Assembly (NCBI RefSeq): GCF_004331485.1
Contig: NZ_SJKD01000006.1
Coordinates: 62,001 to 126,000, forward strand
Origin: Kribbella capetownensis
GTDB lineage: Bacteria > Actinomycetota > Actinomycetes > Propionibacteriales > Kribbellaceae
Direction of reading: 5' to 3'
Length of the DNA stretch: 64,000 bases
The notes beneath the pieces were generated by a model. The model did no database searches. It saw nothing but the letters and a program-made list of their open reading frames with translations, and was not told the DNA's origin. The number at the start of each line of letters is the position of its first letter. Within the stretch, counting starts at the first letter, position 1. Below, one piece after another: positions 34,170-42,421 of the stretch. The position numbers and the translations under genes are program-made.

Positions 34170-34769
34170 TCAGGCGGACTCTTCGCGCTCGAGCGCCCGG
34201 ACCAGCGCGGCGAACCCGGCCTCGATCCCGGCGCCGTCACCACTGGTACGCCACTCGATCAGGAACCCTCGCAGCGTCGCGAGGATCAACTCCGCGACCT
34301 CGCCCTTGCGCCGCTCGGACCACGCCGCCGGGCAGATCGACAGCAACGCCGGCAGGTACTGCTTCGACGCCTCCCGGGCCAGATCGGCGTACCGCGCCGG
34401 GTCGTACATCGCCAGGCCGATCGCCTGGTCCAGCACCCACGACTCCGGGCCGACCAGGACCGGCCACATCGACCGGACCCGATCAGCCAGCGGCCGATCG
34501 GCGCCCTCGGTCGCGGCCGCGAGACTGCGACTGATCCGCCGCTCACGCAACTGCAGGACGGACTCCGTCAGCAACTCCTCGGGACCGGCGAAGTGATACA
34601 GCAGCACCTTGTGCGTCGTACCGGCCGCACGGGCGGCCCGCCGGAGCGAGAAGTCCACCAGCCCGTTCTGGCCGAGGTCGTCGGCGACGCGATCGAGCAG
34701 TTCCCGCCGCCGCGCCTCCCCGCGCGGCGACTTCGCCGACCGCCGGTAGCCCGCCCGTTCCTCAGTCAC
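34170..34769 (-). CDS. TetR-family transcriptional regulator
   Basis: 199 residues from the GTG at 34769; the open frame continues upstream to 35192 only as a shadow of the LigB-like gene. Residues 18-65 are the TetR HTH (RRELLDRVADDLGQNGLVDFSLRRAARAAGTTHKVLLYHFAGPEEL in overview), and the helical C-terminus is the ligand/dimer domain. Candidate operators lie at 34780-34791 before its start and 34110-34123 after it. It may regulate itself and the flanking hydrolase. Confidence 0.9.
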   Translation of the reverse strand: MTEERAGYRRSAKSPRGEARRRELLDRVADDLGQNGLVDFSLRRAARAAGTTHKVLLYHFAGPEELLTESVLQLRERRISRSLAAATEGADRPLADRVRSMWPVLVGPESWVLDQAIGLAMYDPARYADLAREASKQYLPALLSICPAAWSERRKGEVAELILATLRGFLIEWRTSGDGAGIEAGFAALVRALEREESA

Positions 34770-34779
34770 CCGGACAGTG

Positions 34780-34791
34780 TCACTTAAGTGA
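34780..34791. promoter_or_regulatory. Perfect 12-bp palindrome before the TetR gene
   Basis: TCACTTAAGTGA, 10 bases upstream of the TetR start and overlapping the stop codon of the LigB-like gene. Confidence 0.45.
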
Positions 34792-35467
34792 AGCTGGCAA
34801 CGAAGTACCCGACGCCATAGGGGGCAGCGCCATACGTCAGGTTGCCGGTGAGGGTGGTCGCCCTGAGTGCACCCGCGAGGACCTGCCAGGGAGCGCGGCC
34901 TGCCGCTTGCAGGACAGTCGCCAGGTCCGGATCGAGGGCGGCAAGAACGTCCAGATCGACGCTCCGCAAGGCCTCTGCGACCGTCGCGTCGAAGATCTCG
35001 GCCCGGGGATGCAGATGCACCGGCGCGTGATCGCTCCGGCGGGCCGAGCCGTCGCCCATCACCAGCAACCCGATCCGATCGTTGCCCTCGGCAATCTCCC
35101 GCCCGAGGGCCAGGCAGGTCTCTGGCGAGTCGTCGGCCACCGAGATCGACGTACGCCGTACGCCGGCCGCCTTGCTCTGGCCGACCAGCCAAGCCCCGAC
35201 CAGCAAGGAAAGCGGCAACACCGGCTCACCGTCCCCGACTCGCACCTGCGGAGCGCCGTACGCCGCGAAGCTGCCGCCCGCGGATGCGTCGTACCGGCGC
35301 CCGACCGGGCCGGATCCGACGATCACCAGGCTGTCGGCAGCTGCGAGTCCGTCGATCGCCGCCAGGCAGGCCGCGCGCAGCGGATCGAGCTCGGGCGCGG
35401 CGCCGAACGCGAGCTCGGGCACGATCACCGGCGGATGCGGACAGACCGCGGCAACGACGACCGGCAC
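34784..35467 (-). CDS. Class III extradiol dioxygenase subunit B-like (LigB-fold) protein
   Basis: 227 residues from a GTG at 35467 that shares its G with the TAG of the RibD-like gene. It opens VPVVVAAVCPHPPVIVPELA, the LigB start with a potential metal His, followed by LVIVGSGP and LLVMGDGSARRSDHAP. A second metal-site region of true dioxygenases is not clear, so a non-catalytic or different activity is possible. Similar proteins are conserved in actinobacteria without a known role. It is the third member of the FolP2-like/RibD-like/LigB-like run. Confidence 0.75.
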   Translation of the reverse strand: MPVVVAAVCPHPPVIVPELAFGAAPELDPLRAACLAAIDGLAAADSLVIVGSGPVGRRYDASAGGSFAAYGAPQVRVGDGEPVLPLSLLVGAWLVGQSKAAGVRRTSISVADDSPETCLALGREIAEGNDRIGLLVMGDGSARRSDHAPVHLHPRAEIFDATVAEALRSVDLDVLAALDPDLATVLQAAGRAPWQVLAGALRATTLTGNLTYGAAPYGVGYFVASFT

Positions 35468-36210
35468 TAGCGGAGTCCCCGGCCGTGGCGCAGAAACAGG
35501 AACCCTTCGTCGGTCGTGAGGACCTGCAGCAACGGCAACGATCGTGCCTCGGTGGCCGCCAGGCCGTCGGTGATCCGGCGTGCACCCGGTCCCGCGAGCA
35601 GCGGCGACACGGTCAGGCAGAGCTCGTCGACCAGATCGGCACCGGTGAGTGCGCCGAGAAGATGCGGACCGCCTTCGCACAAGATCTGCGGCAGTCCGCG
35701 CTCGACCAGCCCGGCCACCGCTTGGTTCAGGTCCACGGTCTCGTCGCCACAGATCATCACGTCCGCCACCTTGGCGAGAGCCTCGCGCTGGTGGTCCGGC
35801 GAGGACGCACAGGTGATGACGATCGGCCGTACGGGCGCCTCGGTGAAGACCGTGCTGTCGGCAGCCAACTCGAGTCGCGCGGAGACCACGGCCAGCGTCG
35901 GGTTCTCCGGCCAGCCCTGCTCGTTCCGCCAGCCACGCCGCTTCGCGCCGAGCCGGAGCCCGCCGTACCCCTCGGCACGGAGCGTGCCCGCACCGACCAG
36001 GACCACGTCGGCGAGCATCCGCAGCCGGCCGAGCATGCTCTGGTCGTCCTTGCTGGACAGGCCGCCGGACAGACCCTCCAGCGTGACGGCTCCGTCGAGG
36101 CTGGTGACGAAGTTCGCCCGCAGTCGAGGGACCGACCGATCGGGCACCGTGTAGGCGGCGATCAGGTCGTCCTCGGTCAGCTCGGCCCCGACAGCACAGT
36201 TCCGGATCAC
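35467..36210 (-). CDS. RibD C-terminal-domain (pyrimidine/dihydrofolate reductase-like) protein
   Basis: 247 residues without the deaminase half of RibD. LRANFVTSLDGAVTLEGLSGGLSS is the substrate-side start of the RibD-C/DHFR fold, followed by DVVLVGAGTLRAEGYG and the NADPH-binding ILCEGGPHLLGAL. The related M. tuberculosis protein Rv2671 has dihydrofolate-reductase activity, so a folate role is a fair inference given the FolP-like neighbour. Coupled by GTGA to the FolP2-like gene and by one base to the LigB-like gene. Confidence 0.85.
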   Translation of the reverse strand: MIRNCAVGAELTEDDLIAAYTVPDRSVPRLRANFVTSLDGAVTLEGLSGGLSSKDDQSMLGRLRMLADVVLVGAGTLRAEGYGGLRLGAKRRGWRNEQGWPENPTLAVVSARLELAADSTVFTEAPVRPIVITCASSPDHQREALAKVADVMICGDETVDLNQAVAGLVERGLPQILCEGGPHLLGALTGADLVDELCLTVSPLLAGPGARRITDGLAATEARSLPLLQVLTTDEGFLFLRHGRGLR

Positions 36211-37088
36211 ACCAGGCTCCTTCGGGTGTACGCAGGCGTCGCCGTCTTCCGCAGGACGGCGATCAGGTCGAGGGCCTGCCGGGTCCCGGCGATGTCGTGG
36301 ACCCGGAACACCCGGGCGCCGAGCCAGGCCGCGATGCTGACGGCCGCCAGCGTCGCCGGCCCGCGCCGGCCGGACGGCAGGTCGAGGGTCTCGCCGAGGA
36401 AGTCCTTGTTCGACATCGCCACCAGCACCGGCCAGCCGGTCGCGGCCAACTCGTCGATCCGGCGGGTCACCTCGAGCGAGTGCAGGGTGTTCTTGCCGAA
36501 GTCGTGGGTCGGATCGATGACGATCCCGTCCGGCCGTACCCCGGCCGCGATGGCCCGCTCGGCCAGTGCGGTGGTCGTCCGGATCACGTCCGCGACCACG
36601 TCGTCGTACGCCATCCGGTGCGGGTCGGTCCGAGGTTTCAGCCCGCCGACGTGACTGCAGATCAGCCCGGCCCCGGACTCAGCCGCCGCGGCGGCGATGT
36701 CGGGATCGTGGCCGGACCAGGTGTCGTTGATCAGGTTCGCGCCGGCCGCGCCGACCCGGCGGGCGACGCCGCTGCGGTAGGTGTCGACGCTGATCAGGAG
36801 CTCGGGGTGGCGATCGCGCACGGAGGCGACGAAGTCCACGGTCCGGCGCAGTTCCTCGGTCTCGTCGACCGCTTCGCCGTACCCGGCCTTGACGCCGCCG
36901 ATGTCGACCAGGTCCGCGCCGTCGGCGACGGCCTGGTCGATCGCCGACAACGCGGCCTCTTCCGCGAAGGTGGCGCCGCCGTCGAAGAACGAGTCCGGGG
37001 TGCGGTTCACGATCGCCATCACCGCGAACTCCCCCGGCCCGAACGACCGAGTGCCGAGCCGCAGCACACCACTGGGTTCCGGATCCAC
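36207..37088 (-). CDS. folP2: Dihydropteroate-synthase-like protein of the FolP2 type
   Basis: 293 residues, TIM barrel. The first DHPS motif is present as [16 protein letters not shown]. The second, which in active DHPS reads DIGGESTRPG and builds the pABA/sulfonamide site, is here [11 protein letters not shown], as in M. tuberculosis FolP2, which is reported to lack DHPS activity. Later motifs are recognisable ([32 protein letters not shown]). The gene symbol follows that resemblance. It leads the run of three coupled genes; the start is a GTG at 37088. Confidence 0.85.
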   Translation of the reverse strand: MDPEPSGVLRLGTRSFGPGEFAVMAIVNRTPDSFFDGGATFAEEAALSAIDQAVADGADLVDIGGVKAGYGEAVDETEELRRTVDFVASVRDRHPELLISVDTYRSGVARRVGAAGANLINDTWSGHDPDIAAAAAESGAGLICSHVGGLKPRTDPHRMAYDDVVADVIRTTTALAERAIAAGVRPDGIVIDPTHDFGKNTLHSLEVTRRIDELAATGWPVLVAMSNKDFLGETLDLPSGRRGPATLAAVSIAAWLGARVFRVHDIAGTRQALDLIAVLRKTATPAYTRRSLV

Positions 37089-37231
37089 GCGCCGACTCTA
37101 TCGGCCGGACCTGCGGCACTCACCAACCCCCGCGAAGGGCCGGACACAGCTGGCAGCCGAGCGTGCGTCGCCCGGATCGAGCGTCGTTGCTGAGTGCCTG
37201 AGGTCCGCGGCCAGTGTCGCTCGCGCCACAT

Positions 37232-37243
37232 ATCCTATAGGAT
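37232..37243. promoter_or_regulatory. Perfect palindrome ATCCTATAGGAT before the fucose genes
   Basis: A 12-bp perfect palindrome 41 bases upstream of the dehydratase ATG, where the -10 region should be. The shape fits a GntR/FadR-subfamily operator. A GntR-FCD gene lies at 44376-45047, about 7 kb away. Confidence 0.6.
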
Positions 37244-37284
37244 TCCCCGCGACAGACCGCCCACAGCTGCAGAATGGGTCTTCG

Positions 37285-38601
37285 ATGCCACGGTTCACCG
37301 AGTTAGAGACGTACGACGTCCGCTTCCCTACGTCGCTGGACCTGGACGGCTCCGACGCGATGAACACCGACCCGGACTACTCGGCGGCGTACCTGATCCT
37401 GCGCACCGATGCCGGCGACGGGCTCGAGGGGCACGGCTTCGCCTTCACCATCGGCCGCGGCAACGACGTCCAGACCGCGGCGATCGAGGCGCTCCGCGAC
37501 CACGTGATCGGGCTCGACCTGGACGCGACGCTGGCCGACCTCGGTGGGTTCTGGAAGTCGCTCGTGCACGATTCGCAACTGCGCTGGCTCGGCCCGGAGA
37601 AGGGCGTCATGCACATGGCCATCGGCGCCGTCGTGAACGCGGTCTGGGACCTGGCCGCCAAGCGGGCCGGCGTACCGCTGTGGAAGCTGTTGTCCGACCT
37701 GACGCCGGAGCAGATCGTCGACCTGGTCGACTTCCGGTACCTCACCGACGCGCTGACCCGGGACGAGGCGCTGGAGATCCTGCACGCCGCCGAGTCCGGT
37801 CGCGCGGACCGCGAGGCGACCCTGCGCGAGCGCGGGTATCCGGCGTACACCACGACTCCGGGCTGGCTCGGATACGGCGACGACAAGCTGGTCCGGCTGT
37901 GCCACGAGGCGGTCGCCGAGGGCTTCACCCAGATCAAGCTCAAGGTCGGCGCGAACCTGGACGACGACATCCGCCGGATGCGGCTGGCCCGCGAGGCCGT
38001 CGGCCCGGACATCCGGATCGCGATCGACGCCAACCAGCGCTGGGACGTCGCCGACGCGATCCGGTGGGTCGAGGCGCTCGCGCCGTACGACGTCTGGTGG
38101 GTGGAGGAACCGACCAGCCCGGACGACGTACTCGGGCACGCGGCCATCGCTCGCGCCATCGCCCCGATCCGCGTCGCGACGGGCGAGCACGTGCAGAACC
38201 GGGTCGTGTTCAAGCAGTTGTTGCAGGCCGAGGCGCTGTCCATCCTGCAGCTCGACTCGGCCCGGGTCGCCGGGGTGAACGAGAACGTCGCCATCCTGCT
38301 GCTGGCCGCGAAGTTCGGCGTACCGGTGTGCCCGCACGCCGGTGGAGTCGGGCTGTGCGAACTGGTCCAGCACCTGTCGATGTTCGACTACGTCGCGGTC
38401 AGCGGGTCGATGGAGAACCGGGTGATCGAGTACGTCGACCATCTGCACGAGCACTTCCTGGACCCGGTGGTGATCCGCGACGGCCACTACGTGGCGCCGG
38501 TGCGGCCCGGGTTCGGCGCCGAGATGGATGCCGAGACGCTCTGCGACTTCCGGTATCCGAGTGGCAAGATCTGGACCGACCTCACAAAGGAGAACAAGTG
38601 A
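37285..38601 (+). CDS. fucD: L-fuconate dehydratase (enolase superfamily)
   Basis: 438 residues from the ATG at 37285; the open frame further upstream is a shadow of the FolP2-like gene. It follows the Xanthomonas L-fuconate dehydratase throughout: [56 protein letters not shown]. Catalytic residues are visible as KLKVG (about residues 217-220), [20 protein letters not shown] and the general base His in CPHAGGVG. It converts L-fuconate to 2-keto-3-deoxy-L-fuconate. The stop overlaps the SDR start (GTGA), and the aldo-keto reductase follows in the same way. Confidence 0.95.
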   Translation: MPRFTELETYDVRFPTSLDLDGSDAMNTDPDYSAAYLILRTDAGDGLEGHGFAFTIGRGNDVQTAAIEALRDHVIGLDLDATLADLGGFWKSLVHDSQLRWLGPEKGVMHMAIGAVVNAVWDLAAKRAGVPLWKLLSDLTPEQIVDLVDFRYLTDALTRDEALEILHAAESGRADREATLRERGYPAYTTTPGWLGYGDDKLVRLCHEAVAEGFTQIKLKVGANLDDDIRRMRLAREAVGPDIRIAIDANQRWDVADAIRWVEALAPYDVWWVEEPTSPDDVLGHAAIARAIAPIRVATGEHVQNRVVFKQLLQAEALSILQLDSARVAGVNENVAILLLAAKFGVPVCPHAGGVGLCELVQHLSMFDYVAVSGSMENRVIEYVDHLHEHFLDPVVIRDGHYVAPVRPGFGAEMDAETLCDFRYPSGKIWTDLTKENK

Positions 38602-39350
38602 CGGACTTCGCCGGCCTCCGTGCAGTTGTCACCGGTGGCGCGTCGGGTATCGGCCTCGCGGCCGCCCAACTGCTGGCCGCCCGTGGCGCCCGGGTGGTTG
38701 TCTTCGACCTCAAGCCCGATGTCGCCGAACCGCTGACCGGGATCGCAGCTGACGTGACCGACGACAGCTCGGTCCGGGACGCCGTCGCGGCGGCCGCGCT
38801 GCAACTCGGCGGGATCGACATCGTGGTGAACAACGCCGGCATCGGCGCCCAGGGCACGGTCGCGGCCAACGATGACGACGAGTGGCACCGCGTCCTCGAC
38901 GTCAACGTGGTCGGGATCGCCCGGGTGACCCGGGCCGCGCTGCCGTACCTGCGCAAGTCCGAGTCCGCCGCGATTGTCAACACCTGCTCGATCGCCGCCA
39001 CCGCGGGCCTGCCGAACCGAGCCTTGTACTCCGCGAGCAAGGGCGCCGTACTGGCTCTGACGATGGCGATGGCGGCCGACCACGTCCGCGAGGGGATCCG
39101 GGTGAACTGCGTGAACCCGGGCACCGCGGACACGCCGTGGGTCGGCCGGCTGCTCGACGTCGCGGACGACCCGGCCGCTGAGCGGGCGGCCCTCGAGGCC
39201 CGGCAGCCGATGGGTCGGTTGGTGTCGGCCGACGAGGTCGCGCAGGCGATCGCCTATCTGGCCAGTCCGTTGTCGGGTTCGACCACGGGTACGGCGATCG
39301 CCGTCGACGGCGGGATGCAGAACCTGCGGCTCCCGGCGGTGAAATCGTGA
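38598..39350 (+). CDS. SDR oxidoreductase, probable 2-keto-3-deoxy-L-fuconate dehydrogenase
   Basis: 250 residues, GTG start with AAAGGAG upstream. Classical [11 protein letters not shown] cofactor loop, NNAGIG, catalytic Ser in [15 protein letters not shown] (Tyr/Lys) and the C-terminal [14 protein letters not shown] after the second strand favours NAD. Its place directly after the fuconate dehydratase, overlapping by 4 bases, makes oxidation of 2-keto-3-deoxy-L-fuconate the likely step. Confidence 0.88.
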   Translation: MTDFAGLRAVVTGGASGIGLAAAQLLAARGARVVVFDLKPDVAEPLTGIAADVTDDSSVRDAVAAAALQLGGIDIVVNNAGIGAQGTVAANDDDEWHRVLDVNVVGIARVTRAALPYLRKSESAAIVNTCSIAATAGLPNRALYSASKGAVLALTMAMAADHVREGIRVNCVNPGTADTPWVGRLLDVADDPAAERAALEARQPMGRLVSADEVAQAIAYLASPLSGSTTGTAIAVDGGMQNLRLPAVKS

Positions 39351-40309
39351 GGCTCTTCCCGGAAGACCAGCGGATCGGGCTCGGCGGTGCACCGCTGGGG
39401 AACCTGCTCGGTGAGGTCCACGACGCCGACGCGGTCGCGACCGTGAACGCCGCCTGGGACGAGGGGTGGCGGTACTTCGACACCGCTCCGCACTACGGTC
39501 TCGGGTTGGCCGAGGAACGGCTCGGAGTCGGCCTGCAGGGCAAACCGCGGGACGAGTTCGTGCTGTCGAGCAAGGTCGGCCGGATCATCTACGAGGCCGA
39601 GGACGCGGCCACCGACGACGAGGGGTTCGAGGTCAGCTCGAAGCGGCGGCGGCGCTGGGACTTCTCTCGCGACGGCGTGCTGCAGAGCATCGAGGACTCG
39701 CTGCGCCGGATCGGTACCGACCGGCTGGACGTCGTGTTCGTGCACGACCCGGACGACCACTACGAGGAAGCGGTCGCGACCGCGTTCCCGACGCTGATCG
39801 AGCTGCGCGACCAGGGTGTGATCGGCGCGATCGGCTCCGGCATGAACCAGACCGCGATGCTGACCCGGTTCGTCCAGGAGATCGACATCGACGTGATCAT
39901 GCTGGCCGGCCGCTACTCGCTGATCGACCCCGACGGGCTGGACGACGTACTGCCGGCCTGTCTCGAGCACGACGTACAGGTAGTTGCTGTGGGCATCTTC
40001 AACTCCGGCCTGCTGTCCCAGCCGCGGCCCGCACCCGGCGCCACGTTCAACTACGAACCGGCGGCCGCATCCCTGGTGGACAAGGCGAATCGGCTGGCCG
40101 ACGTCTGCGAGGCCCACAACACCACGCTCCCCGCTGCGGCCCTCGCCTTCCCGCTCTTCCACTCAGCAGTAGCCGGCATCGCCGTAGGCTGCCGCACGCC
40201 CGACGAGGTCCACACCAACGCGACCCTGGCCCGGACCGAGGTCCCCAAGGCCCTCTGGTCCGACCTGAAGTCCGAAGGCCTCCTCCGCGAAGACGCCCCC
40301 ACGCCGTAA
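39347..40309 (+). CDS. Aldo/keto reductase, probable L-fucose 1-dehydrogenase
   Basis: 320 residues. AKR tetrad residues are seen in YFDTAPHYG (Asp, Tyr), SSKVGRI (Lys) and VFVHDPDDHY (His). GLGGAPLGNL at the start and the long EVSSKRRRRWDFSRDGVLQSIEDSL segment match the D-threo-aldose/L-fucose 1-dehydrogenase group. In this context it should oxidise L-fucose to the lactone. No lactonase gene is linked, so the lactone may open spontaneously or by a distant enzyme. GTG start overlaps the SDR stop (GTGA); it ends 6 bases from the convergent copper ATPase. Confidence 0.87.
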   Translation: MRLFPEDQRIGLGGAPLGNLLGEVHDADAVATVNAAWDEGWRYFDTAPHYGLGLAEERLGVGLQGKPRDEFVLSSKVGRIIYEAEDAATDDEGFEVSSKRRRRWDFSRDGVLQSIEDSLRRIGTDRLDVVFVHDPDDHYEEAVATAFPTLIELRDQGVIGAIGSGMNQTAMLTRFVQEIDIDVIMLAGRYSLIDPDGLDDVLPACLEHDVQVVAVGIFNSGLLSQPRPAPGATFNYEPAAASLVDKANRLADVCEAHNTTLPAAALAFPLFHSAVAGIAVGCRTPDEVHTNATLARTEVPKALWSDLKSEGLLREDAPTP

Positions 40310-40315
40310 AGCGTC

Positions 40316-42388
40316 TCAAACAGCCGTCACCTGTTGAGGTGAGAGGTTGAGGTGGCGCAGTAGTTGGGCGTTGAGGGCCACGACGATGGTGGAGATGGAC
40401 ATCAGGACGGCGCCGACGGCCGGGGAGACGAGGATGCCGGCGAAGGCCAGTACGCCGGCGGCCAACGGGACCGTGATGACGTTGTAGCCGGTGGCCCAGA
40501 TGAGGTTCTGCCACATCTTGCGGTAGCTGGCCTTCGAGAGAGTGATCACGGAGAGGACGGCCCTCGGGTCGTCGGCGGCGAGTACGACGCCGGCGGATTC
40601 AATCGCGACATCCGTGCCGGCGCCGATCGCGATGCCGACCTCGGCGCGGGCCAGGGCGGGCGCGTCGTTCACGCCGTCACCGACCATGGCGACCTTGAGC
40701 CCGCGGGCCTGCAACTCAGCTACCTTGGCGTCCTTGTCCTGCGGGAGGACCTCGGCGAAGACTTTGTCGATCCCGAGTTCCTTGGCAACCGCGTCGGCCA
40801 CCTGATGTGCGTCACCGGTGATCATCGCGACCTTCACGCCATGCCGATGCAGCGCGTCCACGGCCTGGCGGGATTCTTCGCGAACCTCGTCCTCCAACGC
40901 GATCGCCCCGAGCACCCGGCCGTCACGAACCACGTGCAGCACCGCGGCCCCGCGCCCCTTCCATGCCTCGACATCCGCCTCGACATCCGCCTCGAGCCCG
41001 GCCGGCTCAGGTACGCCGTACTCCCGCAGGAACGCCGGACCGCCGACGGCAACCTCGGTGCCGTCGACAACAGCCTGCACGCCTCGCCCGGTCAGCGAAC
41101 GGAACTCCGACGCAGTCAACCGAGCCGCCCTACCCGCGCCAACAGCAGCCCGGACCTCATGCGCGCGGACGATTGCCCTCGCCAACGGATGTTCGCTGTC
41201 CGCCTCGACCGCGGCCGCGAACTCCAGCAACTCCTCGTCGGACACCGATCCGACTGTTGTCACCCCAGTCACGGCCGGCTCGCCCTTGGTCAGCGTGCCG
41301 GTCTTGTCGAACAACACCACATCGATCGTCCGCATCCGCTCCAGCGCCAACCGGTCCTTCACCAGTACGCCGGCCTTCGCGGCACGCTCGGTCGAGATCG
41401 CGATCACCAGCGGAATCGCCAGCCCGAGCGCGTGCGGGCAGGCGATCACCAGCACCGTCACGGTCCGCGTCACGGCCTCGTCGAGCTCACCGAGCAACGT
41501 CCAGACCACGAACGTGATCAGTCCGGCGATCGACGCGAAGTAGAAGAGGAACGCCGCGGCCCGATCCGCCAGCGCCTGCGCGCGGGACGACGAGGCCTGT
41601 GCCTCCGCCACCAGCCGCTGGATGCCGGCCAGCGCGGTGTCGTCCCCGACGGCGGTGATCTCGACCCGCAGAGCGTTGTCGGTGGCAACGGTTCCCGCGA
41701 CCACAGAGTCACCGACCGCACGGGCGACCGGCCGCGATTCGCCGGTGATCATCGACTCGTCGACCTCGGCCTGCCCCTCGACCACGGTGCCGTCGGCGGG
41801 CACACGTCCACCCGACCGCACCAGTACGACGTCCCCTTCGCGCAGGTCGTGCAGCATCACCTCGACCACGCCGTCGTCGGTCACCTTCTCGGCCGAGTCG
41901 GGCAGCAAGGCGGCCAGCGCGTCGAGCGCACCGGACGCGGCGCCGAGCGCCCGCATCTCCAGCCAGTGACCGAGCAGCATGATCACGATCAGCAGCGCGA
42001 GCTCCCACCAGAAGTCCAGATCGAACCCGCCGATCTCCAAGGTGGTCACCCACGACGCGACGAACGCGACCGTGATCGCCATCGAGATCAGCAGCATCAT
42101 CCCTGGCCGGCGGGACTTCAGTTCGCTCCATCCGCCGGTCAGGAACGGCTGGCCGCCGTACACGAAGATCACGGTGCCGAGGACCGGCGCGATCAGCCCG
42201 GAGCCGGTGAAGTCCGGGCGGTTGTAGCCGAGCAGGTCGGCGAACATCTCGCTGAAGAACACCACCGGAACCGCCAGCGCCAGGCTGATCCAGAACCGGT
42301 CCTTGAACTGCGCCGCATGATCCCCATGCCCGCCATGACCTGAATGCCCGGCGTGATCCGCGTGCGCGCCGTGCTCGTGCTCTTCCAT
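40316..42388 (-). CDS. Copper-translocating P1B-type ATPase (CopB-like, CPH motif)
   Basis: 690 residues. A His/Gly-rich N-terminus replaces the usual CxxC metal domain. The membrane metal site is VIACPHALGLAIP (Cys-Pro-His near residue 316), the CPH type seen in CopB/P1B-3 pumps, rather than CPC of CopA. Actuator TGES, phosphorylation DKTGTLT (Asp near 360), SEHPLARAI nucleotide-binding His and GDGVNDAPAL hinge are all intact. Eight membrane segments are visible. It exports copper, possibly Cu(II). A CsoR-like box lies 11 bases before the ATG. Confidence 0.93.
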   Translation of the reverse strand: MEEHEHGAHADHAGHSGHGGHGDHAAQFKDRFWISLALAVPVVFFSEMFADLLGYNRPDFTGSGLIAPVLGTVIFVYGGQPFLTGGWSELKSRRPGMMLLISMAITVAFVASWVTTLEIGGFDLDFWWELALLIVIMLLGHWLEMRALGAASGALDALAALLPDSAEKVTDDGVVEVMLHDLREGDVVLVRSGGRVPADGTVVEGQAEVDESMITGESRPVARAVGDSVVAGTVATDNALRVEITAVGDDTALAGIQRLVAEAQASSSRAQALADRAAAFLFYFASIAGLITFVVWTLLGELDEAVTRTVTVLVIACPHALGLAIPLVIAISTERAAKAGVLVKDRLALERMRTIDVVLFDKTGTLTKGEPAVTGVTTVGSVSDEELLEFAAAVEADSEHPLARAIVRAHEVRAAVGAGRAARLTASEFRSLTGRGVQAVVDGTEVAVGGPAFLREYGVPEPAGLEADVEADVEAWKGRGAAVLHVVRDGRVLGAIALEDEVREESRQAVDALHRHGVKVAMITGDAHQVADAVAKELGIDKVFAEVLPQDKDAKVAELQARGLKVAMVGDGVNDAPALARAEVGIAIGAGTDVAIESAGVVLAADDPRAVLSVITLSKASYRKMWQNLIWATGYNVITVPLAAGVLAFAGILVSPAVGAVLMSISTIVVALNAQLLRHLNLSPQQVTAV

Positions 42389-42398
42389 ACCCCGAAGG

Positions 42399-42413
42399 TA
42401 CCCCCTAGGGGTA
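42399..42413. promoter_or_regulatory. CsoR-type copper operator
   Basis: TACCCCCTAGGGGTA, a near-perfect copy of the TACCCC/GGGGTA dyad recognised by CsoR copper sensors, between the ABC-F stop and the copper ATPase start. No csoR gene is in the window. Confidence 0.75.
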
Positions 42414-42421
42414 TGGAATCT

